Part shown: piece after piece, positions 52,889-61,591 of the stretch
Numbering within the stretch: position 1 is the stretch's first letter
Layout: each line of letters begins with the position of its first letter
Assembly: GCA_039818665.1 (NCBI GenBank)
Contig: JBCBTJ010000002.1
Location: 31,231 to 95,230 of the forward strand
Length of the DNA stretch: 64,000 nucleotides
DNA from: JBCBTJ01 sp039818665
GTDB lineage: Bacteria; Pseudomonadota; Alphaproteobacteria; Caulobacterales; Hyphomonadaceae
Direction of reading: 5' to 3'
The notes under the pieces: model-generated
The model's input: only the letters and a program-made list of their open reading frames with translations
The model's database searches: none
Told to the model about the DNA's origin: nothing
Position numbers and translations under genes: made by a program

Positions 52889-53446
52889 CTAATTCCTGAA
52901 CGGGAAGCCGCATTCGGCGAGCAACGCCTTGGCTTCTTCGTTTGTTTGGGCGGTGGTGCAGACGATGATGTCCATGCCGCGGATCGTCTCCACTTGGTCG
53001 TAATTGATCTCCGGGAACACGATGTGCTCTTTGACGCCCATCGCGAAATTGCCGCGTCCGTCGAAGCTGCGCCCGCTAAGGCCGCGGAAATCCTTCACCC
53101 GCGGCAGGGCGATCGTCGTCAGACGGTCCAGAAACTCGTACATGCGGTCGCGCCGCAGCGTCACTTTGGCGCCGATCGACATGCCGTCGCGCAGCTTAAA
53201 GCCGGCGATCGATTTGCGCGCCTTCGTGGCGACGGGCTTCTGGCCCGCGATCAGCTCCAGCTCGGCGAGCGCCTGCTTGATCTTCTTAGAGTCCGCGACC
53301 GCCTCGCCGACGCCCATGTTCAGGACGACCTTGTCGAGCTTCGGCACCAGCATTGGATTGCCGTACTCGAACTTCTCCAGCAGCGTTTTGCGGATCTCGT
53401 CGCGATACTTCGTCTTCAGGCGCGGTTCGTATGCGTCACTAGGCAT
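52889..53446 (-). CDS. rplE: 50S ribosomal protein L5
   Basis: The 185-residue protein has the L5 segments NPMLVPKLDKVVLNMGVGEA, GQKPVATKARKSIAGFKLR and GVKEHIVFPEINYDQV. It binds 5S rRNA. It overlaps rplX by 8 bases. Confidence 0.98.
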   Translation of the reverse strand: MPSDAYEPRLKTKYRDEIRKTLLEKFEYGNPMLVPKLDKVVLNMGVGEAVADSKKIKQALAELELIAGQKPVATKARKSIAGFKLRDGMSIGAKVTLRRDRMYEFLDRLTTIALPRVKDFRGLSGRSFDGRGNFAMGVKEHIVFPEINYDQVETIRGMDIIVCTTAQTNEEAKALLAECGFPFRN

Positions 53447-53759
53447 TGATCGCCTCCCCCGAACGCTTGGCGTAGCGGAATTTCCGGCCGTGCTCGTCCG
53501 TCTTGAAGCCGATGCGCGTCGGTTTGCCGTCGCGCGGGTCGATGTGGGACACGTTCGAGGCCTGGATCGGCGCCTCGAATGTCTGAATGCCGCCTTCCGG
53601 ATCGGCTTGGCTCGGCTTGCGGTGGCGCTTCACAACGTTCACGCCCTGCACCACGACGCGGTTCTCCGCCGGGATGACGCGCAGCACTTCGCCAGTCTTG
53701 CCCTTGTCGCGGCCGGTGATGACCATCACGCGGTCGCCCTTTTTCACTTTCGCCGCCAT
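53439..53759 (-). CDS. rplX: 50S ribosomal protein L24
   Basis: The 106-residue protein shows the KOW motif (KKGDRVMVITGRDKGKTGEV) and PEGGIQTFEAPIQASNVSHI, as in L24, an early assembly protein of the large subunit. Confidence 0.98.
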   Translation of the reverse strand: MAAKVKKGDRVMVITGRDKGKTGEVLRVIPAENRVVVQGVNVVKRHRKPSQADPEGGIQTFEAPIQASNVSHIDPRDGKPTRIGFKTDEHGRKFRYAKRSGEAINA

Positions 53760-53761
53760 GG

Positions 53762-54130
53762 CTAGAGCACCTCCGGCGCGAGCGAGATGATCTTCATGTG
53801 GTTCTTGGCGCGCAGTTCGCGGGGAACCGGGCCGAAGATCCGCGTGCCGATCGGCTCGCCATTATTGTTCACCAGCACCGCCGCGTTGGTGTCGAAGCGG
53901 ATGCTCGACCCGTCCGGACGGTTGATGTCTTTCGCCACGCGCACGACGACGGCGCGGCGCACATCGCCCTTTTTCACGCGGCCTTTCGGGATCGCCTCTT
54001 TGATCGAGACGACGATCGTGTCGCCGACGCTGGCATAACGCCGTCCCGCGCCGCCCAGCACTTTGATGCACTGGACCCGGCGCGCGCCGGAATTGTCCGC
54101 GACGCCGAGATTGGACTGCATCTGGATCAT
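53762..54130 (-). CDS. rplN: 50S ribosomal protein L14
   Basis: Start ATG 54130 gives the canonical 122-residue L14 beginning MIQMQSNLGVADNSGARRVQ and ending FGPVPRELRAKNHMKIISLA-type. The longer open frame upstream overlaps rpsQ. It overlaps the rpsQ stop by 4 bases. Confidence 0.98.
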   Translation of the reverse strand: MIQMQSNLGVADNSGARRVQCIKVLGGAGRRYASVGDTIVVSIKEAIPKGRVKKGDVRRAVVVRVAKDINRPDGSSIRFDTNAAVLVNNNGEPIGTRIFGPVPRELRAKNHMKIISLAPEVL

Positions 54131-54372
54131 TCGGCGGCTCCTTGTCCGGAGACGAGTTCCCAGCGCTTCAGCTTGGAGCGCGGCGTGCATTCCACGATCG
54201 AAACCGTCTGGCCGACCTCGGCCGCGTTCGCCTCGTCATGGGCGTGATACTTCTTCGAGCGACGCACGGTCTTCTGCAGCAGCGGGTGCAGGAAGGTACG
54301 CTCCACGCGCACGATCGCCGTCTTGTCCTGCTTGGTGGAGACCACCACGCCTTCCATAACGCGTTTGGGCAT
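54127..54372 (-). CDS. rpsQ: 30S ribosomal protein S17
   Basis: The 81-residue protein begins MPKRVMEGVVVSTKQDKTAI and has VERTFLHPLLQKTVRRSKKY and DEANAAEVGQTVSIVECTP, standard for S17. Confidence 0.97.
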   Translation of the reverse strand: MPKRVMEGVVVSTKQDKTAIVRVERTFLHPLLQKTVRRSKKYHAHDEANAAEVGQTVSIVECTPRSKLKRWELVSGQGAAE

Positions 54373-54382
54373 CTCGGGTCTC

Positions 54383-54586
54383 CTAAGCCTCGGCCTGCTG
54401 GGCGGCCATTTCGCGCAGCAAGGTGCGGATGCGCGCGATGTCGCGGCGCACTTCCTTGACGCGGGCCGTCTTCTCCAGCTGACCGGTGGCCCGCTGGAAC
54501 CGCAGATTGAACTGTTCTTTCTTGAGATTGGAGAGCTCGGACTTGAGCTGGTCCTCTCCCTTCGCGCGAAGGTCCGCCGGTTTCAT
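54383..54586 (-). CDS. rpmC: 50S ribosomal protein L29
   Basis: The 67-residue protein shows the two-helix L29 pattern DLRAKGEDQLKSELSNLKKEQFNLRFQ-type (KKEQFNLRFQRATGQLE) followed by RRDIARIRTLLRE. It lies between rplP and rpsQ and helps form the exit-tunnel platform. Confidence 0.97.
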   Translation of the reverse strand: MKPADLRAKGEDQLKSELSNLKKEQFNLRFQRATGQLEKTARVKEVRRDIARIRTLLREMAAQQAEA

Positions 54587-54589
54587 GGC

Positions 54590-55006
54590 CTAAATGCCCT
54601 CCAAACGCTTCACGACTTTGGTCTTGACCGGCAGCTTGGCCGCGCCGAGGCGCAACGCTTCGCGGGCGGTCTCTTCATTGACGCCGTCGATTTCAAACAG
54701 GATCCGGCCGGGCTTCACGCGGGCGACCCAGCGGTCGACCGAGCCCTTGCCCTTGCCCATGCGCACTTCGATCGGCTTGGCCGTCACCGGCGTGTCCGGG
54801 AAGACGCGGATCCACACTTTGCCCTGGCGCTTCATATGGCGCGTCACGGCCCGGCGGGTCGCCTCGATTTGACGCGACGTGACCCGCTCCGGCTCCAGGG
54901 CTTTGAGGCCATAAGACCCGAAATTCAGCGTGAAGCCGCCCTTCGCATTGCCATGAATGCGGCCTTTGAAGGCTTTGCGGAATTTGGTGCGTTTCGGCTG
55001 CAGCAT
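54590..55006 (-). CDS. rplP: 50S ribosomal protein L16
   Basis: The 138-residue protein begins MLQPKRTKFRKAFKGRIHG and includes VWIRVFPDTPVTAKPIEVRM and GKGKGSVDRWVARVKPGRILFE, as expected for L16. It starts 6 bases after the downstream stop of the rpsC frame, confirming that the rpsC frame normally extends to 55013. Confidence 0.98.
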   Translation of the reverse strand: MLQPKRTKFRKAFKGRIHGNAKGGFTLNFGSYGLKALEPERVTSRQIEATRRAVTRHMKRQGKVWIRVFPDTPVTAKPIEVRMGKGKGSVDRWVARVKPGRILFEIDGVNEETAREALRLGAAKLPVKTKVVKRLEGI

Positions 55007-55012
55007 GGTCTC

Positions 55013-55753
55013 TTACGCTCCCTGGCTCGCCGGCGCGCCGGTGGCCGGGCCGCGCTGGCCGGCGTTCGAGCGCGCGCGGGACTGGCCGGAGGACTCAAGG
55101 CGCTTATCCTGCGCCATCGGGTCATGCTCCATGATCTCGCCTTTGTAGACCCAGACCTTGATGCCGATGATGCCATAGGTGGTTTACGCTTCCGCCGTGC
55201 CGTAGTCGATGTCTGCGCGCAGCGTGTGCAGAGGCACGGAGCCTTCCGCGTAACGCTCGGTCCGCGCGATCTCCGCGCCGCCGAGGCGTCCGCCGACTTG
55301 CACCCGGCAGCCGAGGGCGCCGAGGCGCATGGCCGACTGAATGGCCCGCTTCATGGCGCGGCGGAAAGACCCGCGGCGCTCCAGCTGGCGGGCAATGTCC
55401 TCGGCGACCAGCGTCGCGTCGATCTCCGGCTTGCGGATCTCAACCAAGTTCACCGTCACCTCGTCGGACGCGATCTTGGCGAGCTCTTTGCGCAGGGCTT
55501 CGATGTCCGCGCCCTTCTTGCCGATGACGAGGCCCGGACGCGCCGTGTGCACCGTCACGCGGCAGCGCTTGTGCGGACGCTCGATCGTGATCTTGGAGAC
55601 CCCGGCCTGCTTCAGCTTCTTCTTGATGTACCGCTCGATCGCCAGGTCTTCATGCAGAAGCCGGCCATAATCATCGGAGTCCGCATACCAGCGCGAATCC
55701 CAAGTGCGGTTGACGCCGAGGCGCAGTCCGATCGGATTGACCTTCTGACCCAT
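55013..55753 (-). CDS. rpsC: 30S ribosomal protein S3, frame interrupted by an in-frame TAA
   Basis: Codons 1-189 encode normal S3 (MGQKVNPIGLRLGVNRTWDS; KH domain LVIGKKGADIEALRKEL; LRADIDYGTAEA). Codon 190 (55186-55184) is TAA. The same frame continues with the usual S3 C-terminus, TTYGIIGIKVWVYKGEIMEHD, to a second stop at 55015-55013, just before rplP. The family normally has Lys here (EAKTTYG), so one substitution, AAA to TAA, explains it. S3 is essential and no second copy is in the window. A sequencing or assembly error is the simplest explanation; a real nonsense allele with readthrough or suppression is the alternative. Confidence 0.9.
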
Positions 55754-56145
55754 TACGCCGCCTCCGCCGATTGCATGCTGGTGTCGCGCAGCACGATGGT
55801 CAGCTGCGAGAATGGTTTTTCGATCCGCGCGGCGCGGCCCCGGGCGCGCGCCCGCAGGCGCTTCATCACGAGGTTCTTGCCGACATGGGCTTCGGCGACG
55901 ACGAGACTGTCGATGTCGAGCCCGTGATTGTTCTCTGCGTTGGACAGCGCCGAGTAGAGCACTTTGTAGACGTCCTTGGCGTGGCGCTTCCGCGAGAAGC
56001 GCATCTCGTCCATCGCCTTCTGCACCGGCATGCCGCGAACCTGCTGCGCCAGCAGGTTCAGTTTTTGCGGGCTGATGCGCAGCATGCGCAGCACGGCGCG
56101 CGACTCGTTGGCGGCCTGCTTCGGAGGAGCGGACTTCTTGCCCAT
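55753..56145 (-). CDS. rplV: 50S ribosomal protein L22
   Basis: The 130-residue protein has the L22 core: AVLRMLRISPQKLNLLAQQVRG, KVLYSALSNAENNHGLDID and the C-terminal RARGRAARIEKPFSQLTIVL. Its stop overlaps the rpsC start by one base (TAATG). Confidence 0.98.
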   Translation of the reverse strand: MGKKSAPPKQAANESRAVLRMLRISPQKLNLLAQQVRGMPVQKAMDEMRFSRKRHAKDVYKVLYSALSNAENNHGLDIDSLVVAEAHVGKNLVMKRLRARARGRAARIEKPFSQLTIVLRDTSMQSAEAA

Positions 56146-56147
56146 GG

Positions 56148-56426
56148 TTATTTCCGCCTCGCTTTCTTATCGGCGCCGTGGCCGAAATAGGTCCGCGTCG
56201 GCGCGAACTCGCCGAATTTGTGGCCGACCATTTCTTCAGACACGAGCACCGGCACGAACTTGTTGCCGTTGTGGACTTGGAAATTGAGACCCACGAATTG
56301 CGGCAGGATGGTCGACCGGCGCGACCAGGTCTTGATGACCTCGCGCTTTTTCGACTCCCGCGCGGCTTCCGCTTTCTTCAGCAGATAGCCGTCGACGAAC
56401 GGGCCTTTCCAGACGGAGCGTGACAT
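56148..56426 (-). CDS. rpsS: 30S ribosomal protein S19
   Basis: The 92-residue protein begins MSRSVWKGPFVDGYLLKKAE and has VIKTWSRRSTILPQFVGL and MVGHKFGEFAPTRTYFGH, all canonical for S19 in the head of the small subunit. Confidence 0.98.
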   Translation of the reverse strand: MSRSVWKGPFVDGYLLKKAEAARESKKREVIKTWSRRSTILPQFVGLNFQVHNGNKFVPVLVSEEMVGHKFGEFAPTRTYFGHGADKKARRK

Positions 56427-56438
56427 CAGGCGGGCTCC

Positions 56439-57269
56439 CTAGCGTTTCGCGTTGCGGCGGCGGATGATCAAACGATCCGTCGCCTTGTTTTTGCGGGTCT
56501 TCGGACCGCGCGTTTTCTTGCCCCAAGGCGTCACCGGGTGACGGCCGCCGGAGGATTTGCCCTCGCCGCCGCCATGCGGGTGGTCGAACGGGTTCATCAC
56601 CACGCCGCGGACCGACGGGCGCTTGCCCATCCAGCGCTTGCGGCCGGCTTTGGAGAGCACTTGGTTCATATTGTCGGGGTTCGACACCGCGCCGACCGTG
56701 GCGAGGCACCGTTCCAGCACCATGCGCAACTCGCCCGAGGCGAGCTTGATCTGTGCGTAGCCGCCGCCGCGGCCGACCAACTGCGCGTAGGAGCCGGCGG
56801 CGCGGGCCATCTGGCCGCCCTTTTCCGGCTTCAACTCGATATTGTGGACGATCGTGCCGACCGGAATGTTCTTCAGCGGCAGCGTGTTGCCCGGCTTGAT
56901 GTCGGCCGAGGCCGAGGAGATCACCGTATCGCCGACATTCAAACGCTGCGGCGCGAGGATATAGGCGAGCTCGCCGTCCTCATATTTGATCAGCGCGATG
57001 AACGCCGTGCGATTGGGATCGTATTCCAGCCGCTCGACCGTCGCGGCCATGTCGAACTTGCGGCGCTTGAAGTCGACCTTGCGGTAGAGCTTCTTCGCGC
57101 CGCCGCCGATGCGGCGGGCCGTGATGCGGCCGTTATTGTTGCGGCCGCCGGACTTGGTGAGGCCCTCGGTCAGAGCTTTGACCGGGCGGCCTTTGTGCAA
57201 GTCCTTGCGGTCCACCAGCACGAGCTGGCGGCGGCCGGGCGATGTCGGGTTGAACGTCTTAAGCGCCAT
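56439..57269 (-). CDS. rplB: 50S ribosomal protein L2
   Basis: The 276-residue protein shows NNNGRITARRIGGGAKKLYR, GTIVHNIELKPEKGGQMARA and the peptidyl-transferase-proximal VRGVVMNPFDHPHGGGEGKS, as in L2. Length and order are standard. Confidence 0.99.
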   Translation of the reverse strand: MALKTFNPTSPGRRQLVLVDRKDLHKGRPVKALTEGLTKSGGRNNNGRITARRIGGGAKKLYRKVDFKRRKFDMAATVERLEYDPNRTAFIALIKYEDGELAYILAPQRLNVGDTVISSASADIKPGNTLPLKNIPVGTIVHNIELKPEKGGQMARAAGSYAQLVGRGGGYAQIKLASGELRMVLERCLATVGAVSNPDNMNQVLSKAGRKRWMGKRPSVRGVVMNPFDHPHGGGEGKSSGGRHPVTPWGKKTRGPKTRKNKATDRLIIRRRNAKR

Positions 57270-57278
57270 GATCGCCTC

Positions 57279-57581
57279 TTAGAGCCCCGTCGTGATGTCG
57301 ACGGATTGTCCTTCCGCCAGCGTCACAACCGCTTTCTTCGTGTCCGGCCGGCGGCCTTTGACGCCGCGAAACCGCTTCGTCTTGCCCTTGACCCGGATCG
57401 TGTTGACCTTGTCGACCTTCACTTTGAACAGCGTCTCGACCGCTTCTTTGATGGCCGGCTTCTCAGCCGTCAGCGGCACAGCGAAGACGATCTTGTTCTC
57501 CTCGGCCAGGAAGGTGGATTTCTCCGTGATCACCGGCGCGAGGATCGTGTCGTAATGGTGCGGTTTGATCTCAGCAGCCAT
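57279..57581 (-). CDS. rplW: 50S ribosomal protein L23
   Basis: The 100-residue protein has YDTILAPVITEKSTFLAEEN, KPAIKEAVETLFKVKVDKVN and KGKTKRFRGVKGRRPDTKKA. It is L23, the docking site for trigger factor and SRP at the exit tunnel. Confidence 0.98.
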   Translation of the reverse strand: MAAEIKPHHYDTILAPVITEKSTFLAEENKIVFAVPLTAEKPAIKEAVETLFKVKVDKVNTIRVKGKTKRFRGVKGRRPDTKKAVVTLAEGQSVDITTGL

Positions 57582-57584
57582 CGC

Positions 57585-58514
57585 TTAGGCCTCCTTCGCG
57601 CGCTTGGCGAGCAGCTTGGCGGCGAGTTCGCGGTCGACCTTGGCGCGCGGCGCTTCGCCGGCGATCATCGCCTTGGCTTGCTCGACCCAGTCGGCCGGAT
57701 CGGCTTTGGCCGGCGCGCCGGCCGCCTCGAGCTTGGCCGCGCGGTCCGTATCGGACAGGTCCACGAACGCCGTCAGCGTCTCCACGCCGTCGGCTTTCAG
57801 CGCCTTGGCGAGTTTCGGGCCGATGCCGTCGATCAGTTGAATGTCGTCGACAAAGTCGCCTTTGCCGAAGGGCGAGGCGTCCGCGCCCTTGCCTTCGAAC
57901 CGCGCCGCGATGCCTTCGATCGCGTCCTTGGTGACGACCAGCGTGTTCCGGCGCAGCACGTCATAGACGTTGAGGCCGGCCACCGGCAGCACGTCCACAT
58001 TCGGAATGTTGCGCGCGGCCTTGGCGAAGTTCTCGTCCACCGAGACGCCGCCGATGATCAGCGCGTTCTCAATGCCGAGCTTGCCGAGCTTGGCCGAGAG
58101 GTCTTTCGTCTTCGGCGCGTCGAGCGCGGCCTGGTCGAGCACGATCAGCGCGTCGTCCTTCACTTTGGACGACAGCGCATGGGCGAGCGCCATGCGGCGG
58201 ACCTTCTTCGGCAGACCGTGGGCGTGGCTGCGGACCCGGGGCCCGTGCGCCACAGAGCCGCCGACGAAGATGTTCGCATTGCGCGAGCCGTGGCGCGCCC
58301 CGCCGGAGCCTTTTTGGCGGATCCACTTTTTCGTGGTGCGGGAGACCTCGCCGCGCTCTTGAGTCTTGTGCGTGCCGGCCTGGCGCTTGGCGAGCTGCCA
58401 GCGCACGGCGCGGTGCAGAATGTCGGAGCGGATCTCTTCGACGCCGAAAATCGCGTCGTCGAGGGTCGCTTTGCCCGCCGCCTTGCCGTCCAGGGTTTTG
58501 ACAGAGAGTTCCAT
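57585..58514 (-). CDS. rplD: 50S ribosomal protein L4 with C-terminal helix-hairpin-helix extension
   Basis: Residues 1-205 are ordinary L4 (QLAKRQAGTHKTQERGEVSR, KKWIRQKGSGGARHGSRNA, VYDVLRRNTLVVTKDAIE). The protein then continues for about 100 residues, against a usual end near 206. The extension contains a helix-hairpin-helix-like unit, DDIQLIDGIGPKLAKALKAD (223-242), then GVETLTAFVDL and a charged helical tail. Similar units occur at the C-termini of some alphaproteobacterial L21 proteins. The extension may contact rRNA at the subunit surface. Confidence 0.95.
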   Translation of the reverse strand: MELSVKTLDGKAAGKATLDDAIFGVEEIRSDILHRAVRWQLAKRQAGTHKTQERGEVSRTTKKWIRQKGSGGARHGSRNANIFVGGSVAHGPRVRSHAHGLPKKVRRMALAHALSSKVKDDALIVLDQAALDAPKTKDLSAKLGKLGIENALIIGGVSVDENFAKAARNIPNVDVLPVAGLNVYDVLRRNTLVVTKDAIEGIAARFEGKGADASPFGKGDFVDDIQLIDGIGPKLAKALKADGVETLTAFVDLSDTDRAAKLEAAGAPAKADPADWVEQAKAMIAGEAPRAKVDRELAAKLLAKRAKEA

Positions 58515-59293
58515 TACTCAGCGCCCTCCGTTTCGACTTCCGGCTCCGGCGCGGCTTCGGCTTCGTTCGTGCGGAAGGAACCGGCCTCCGGCGCATCGTC
58601 CGGGCGCGCGCGCTTCACAGCGTCGCGCACCTCGACCCAAGCGCCTTCATGGCCCGGGATCGCGCCGCGCACGAGGATCAAGCCTCGATCGACGTCGGTG
58701 CGGACGATTTCCAGATTCTGGATCGTCACGCGGTCCGTGCCGAAATGGCCGGCCATCTTCTTGCCTTTGAACACCCGCCCCGGATCCTGGCACTGGCCCG
58801 TGGAGCCGTGCGAGCGGTGTGAGATCGAGACGCCGTGCGTCGCGCGCAGGCCGCCGAAATTCCAACGCTTCATCGCGCCGGCGAAGCCGCGGCCGATGGA
58901 GATCGAGGCGACGTCCACGCGCTGGCCCGGCGCGAAATGGTCGGCGAGCACTTCCGCGCCCAGTTCGGGCAGGTCGCCCTTCACCCGGAACTCGACCACT
59001 TTCTCTTTCGGCGCGACCTTGGCTTTCGCGAACTGGCCGCGCTGCGGCTTGGTCACGCGCTTGGCCTTGCGCGCGCCCGCGCCCATGACCACAGCGCGGT
59101 AGCCGTCATTGCGGACGACGTCGCCGCCCTTCTTGGTCTTCACCGTGCGGTCTTCATCGGTGCGGTGCGCCACGACCTGACAGCCGTCGAGCGAGAGGAC
59201 GGTCACCGGCACATGCCGGCCGTCCTCGGCGAAAATACGGGTCATGCCGAGCTTGCGCGCGACCACCCCGGTGCGATCAGCGGGCAGCGCCAT
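58514..59293 (-). CDS. rplC: 50S ribosomal protein L3
   Basis: The 259-residue protein has the L3 segments TGVVARKLGMTRIFAEDG, KRWNFGGLRATHGVSISHRS and GHFGTDRVTIQNLEIV. It has about 45 extra C-terminal residues ending in an acidic run (EPEVETEGAE). Its stop overlaps the rplD start (TAATG). Confidence 0.98.
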   Translation of the reverse strand: MALPADRTGVVARKLGMTRIFAEDGRHVPVTVLSLDGCQVVAHRTDEDRTVKTKKGGDVVRNDGYRAVVMGAGARKAKRVTKPQRGQFAKAKVAPKEKVVEFRVKGDLPELGAEVLADHFAPGQRVDVASISIGRGFAGAMKRWNFGGLRATHGVSISHRSHGSTGQCQDPGRVFKGKKMAGHFGTDRVTIQNLEIVRTDVDRGLILVRGAIPGHEGAWVEVRDAVKRARPDDAPEAGSFRTNEAEAAPEPEVETEGAE

Positions 59294-59613
59294 TAGCGCG
59301 CTCCCTCGAGCTTGATCTCCACCGCGACGCCGGCCGACAGGTCGAGCTTCATCAGCGCGTCCACGGTCTGCGGCGTCGGGTCGACGATGTCGAGCATGCG
59401 CTTATGGGTCCGGATCTCGAACTGTTCGCGCGATTTTTTATCGATATGGGGCGAGCGGTTGACGGTGAATCGCTCTATCCGGGTCGGAAGCGGGATCGGC
59501 CCCTTCACTTCCGCGCCGGTGCGCTTGGCCGTGGAGACGATCTCCTTGGCGGACATGTCGAGCGCGCGATGATCAAAGGCTTTGAGCCTGATCCGAATGT
59601 TCTGTCGTTCCAT
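59293..59613 (-). CDS. rpsJ: 30S ribosomal protein S10
   Basis: Start ATG 59613 gives the standard 106-residue S10 beginning MERQNIRIRLKAFDHRALD, with GPIPLPTRIERFTVNRSPHI and EQFEIRTHKRMLDIVDPTP. It is the first gene of the operon in this window. The promoter should lie in the 223-base gap shared with the divergent gene at 59837; tuf, usually next to it, is 4 kb away. Confidence 0.98.
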   Translation of the reverse strand: MERQNIRIRLKAFDHRALDMSAKEIVSTAKRTGAEVKGPIPLPTRIERFTVNRSPHIDKKSREQFEIRTHKRMLDIVDPTPQTVDALMKLDLSAGVAVEIKLEGAR

Positions 59614-59836
59614 CGGTCCGTCCGCACAAATATCGCGCCCAAGGCGGCCCTGACCGGCGCCCGAACGCGTGAAACCTGAATTGTCTTCTTTCGAGGAACG
59701 CGTTCGTCTGAAAGACGCAGCCATCCCGGCGAAGCGGGCGATGTACATAACCCGCGCTGTCCCGTCAAGCAGATTGGGGCCGGATTGTGCAGGCTCGCGC
59801 GCTCGTTATCCTCCACCGGAAACCTGGAGGCCCGCC

Positions 59837-60391
59837 ATGGCCCGCATCCCCTACCCAGCCGCCGAGGATCTGCCGGCCGAAACGGCTGAGCTTCTCGGCA
59901 AGCTCGCGCCGCTCAACATCTTCAAAATGATGGCCCACGCCGGCCCGCAGCTGCGCCCCTTCACCCAGCTCGGCGGGGCGTTTCTTCAGAAGGGCGAGCT
60001 CGATCCCGTCCTGCGCGAAGTGGTGATCCTGCGTGTCGGCTATGTCTCCGGCGCGCGCTACGAGACCCATCAGCATGAAGCCATCGGCCGCGCCCTCGGC
60101 ATGGACGCGGCGCTGTTCGAAGCCATCAAAGCCGGGCCCGGCGCGCCCGGCCTCGAGCCGCTCCACGATCTCGCCCTCGCCTTCACCGACGATGTCATCG
60201 CCAATGTCCGCGCCACAGACGCGGCGTTCCTGCCGATCCTTGAGGCGCTCGGGCCCGCCGGCGCCCAGGAAATGACCCTCCTTGTCGGTTACTATATGAT
60301 GGTCTGCCGGTTCCTGGAGACATTCGGCGTCGACATCGAAGACGGTGACGGCGGGATCGCGGCCGGGCTGATTGATGCGGAACCGAAATAA
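59837..60391 (+). CDS. Carboxymuconolactone decarboxylase (AhpD-like) family protein
   Basis: Start ATG 59837 has GGAGG 7 bases upstream and gives 184 residues. The CMD-type segment LREVVILRVGYVSGARYETHQHEAIGRA shows the family's H-x-x-H-like region, and GAQEMTLLVGYYMMVCRFLE follows. The CxxC pair of AhpD is absent, so it is not a classical peroxidase partner. The catalysed reaction is unknown. It is divergent from rpsJ. Confidence 0.85.
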   Translation: MARIPYPAAEDLPAETAELLGKLAPLNIFKMMAHAGPQLRPFTQLGGAFLQKGELDPVLREVVILRVGYVSGARYETHQHEAIGRALGMDAALFEAIKAGPGAPGLEPLHDLALAFTDDVIANVRATDAAFLPILEALGPAGAQEMTLLVGYYMMVCRFLETFGVDIEDGDGGIAAGLIDAEPK

Positions 60392-60481
60392 TCTTGTGAT
60401 GAAAAGCCGGTAAGGTTAAGACAAGCGAGGTGTCGATCTCCCGCTGATCCGCGAATGAACGCGGCATGGAAGGACGAACCT

Positions 60482-61489
60482 ATGTCGAGCTCCGACGAAA
60501 CGACCCAGGTCGACGCGCCGGACGTCACCGTCGCCATCCCGACCTACAATTCCGGCGCGACCGTGGCCGACACGATGCGCTCGGTGTTCGCGCAAACCGG
60601 TTGCACCTTCGAAATCGTCGTCGCCGACGACGGCTCGGCCGACAATTCCATCCATGTGGTCAAGCAGACCGCGGACGGCGACCCCCGGGTGCGGATCGTC
60701 GAGGTCGGCCCCAGCAAGCCCGGTCCGTCGACCGCGCGCAACACCGCCATGAAGCTCGCCCGCGGCCGCTACATCGCCACCGCCGACGCCGACGATCTGA
60801 TGACGCCCGACCGCCTCGCCACACTCGTGGCCTATGGCGACGAGACGGGCGCCGACGTGGTGGCCGACAACATCCTGCGCCGCTTCATCGACGAAGACCC
60901 CGTCCGCGAGGTCGTCCTCTTCGAGCCCGAAGCGCTGCGCGCGCGCCCGAAGATCAGCCTGCTCGCTTTGGTCGACCCGAACATGAAAGACCATTACGGC
61001 GCGCCGGTCGGCTATTTGAAGCCGCTCATCCGCACCGACTCCTGGCGCCGCCTCGGCGTGCGCTATGATGAAAACGTCTCCGTCGCCGACGACCATTACT
61101 TCCTCGCCGAGCTGCTCGCCCGCGGCGCCGACATCCGCGTGACCGACCATGTGGGCTATATCTACATGACCCATTCCGGCTCCCACTCCTACCGGATCAC
61201 CCCGGAGAAGTTCATCAACGGCCTGGACGCCGAAGACCGGTTCATGGCCCGCCATGCAGGCGAGTTCGACGCCGAAACGCTGGCCGCTTGCCGGCGCCGG
61301 CGCGATTGGCTCTTGCGCATGGGCCGGCTGGAGAACATCGTCTACGCCTTGAAGGCCCGCAAGCCGATCGAAGCCTTGTCCCACGGCCTCGGCGCGCCGG
61401 CCGCCTGGCCCTATCTCGCCACCCGGTTCAGCGCCATCGGCGCCAACAAGCTGCGCGCCGCCTATAGCCGCGCCGCCCGCGCCATCTAA
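60482..61489 (+). CDS. Family 2 glycosyltransferase
   Basis: ATG 60482 is preferred to 60455 because AAGGA lies 7 bases before it, giving 335 residues. The GT-A fold shows VTVAIPTYNSGATVADTMRS, EIVVADDGSADNS, a PSTARNTAMKLARGRYIA segment and the metal-binding DADD (102-105). No membrane helix is apparent, so it is a cytoplasmic glycosyltransferase for a surface glycan or glycolipid; donor and acceptor cannot be inferred. It is isolated from other glycan genes. Confidence 0.9.
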   Translation: MSSSDETTQVDAPDVTVAIPTYNSGATVADTMRSVFAQTGCTFEIVVADDGSADNSIHVVKQTADGDPRVRIVEVGPSKPGPSTARNTAMKLARGRYIATADADDLMTPDRLATLVAYGDETGADVVADNILRRFIDEDPVREVVLFEPEALRARPKISLLALVDPNMKDHYGAPVGYLKPLIRTDSWRRLGVRYDENVSVADDHYFLAELLARGADIRVTDHVGYIYMTHSGSHSYRITPEKFINGLDAEDRFMARHAGEFDAETLAACRRRRDWLLRMGRLENIVYALKARKPIEALSHGLGAPAAWPYLATRFSAIGANKLRAAYSRAARAI

Positions 61490-61591
61490 CCCCGCGCCAC
61501 AGCGAACAACCGCCGATTGGGCCTTCCGAACCCGCCGGAGGGTGTTACAAGCGCGCTCGAAAGCCGAAACCGCACAGCTAGGAGCCCCTGC

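Noticed and set aside
56538..59102. 854-codon plus-strand open frame
   Set aside because: It runs antisense across rplB, rplW, rplD and rplC. High G+C codon bias creates long empty frames on the opposite strand, and no family sequence is visible in it.
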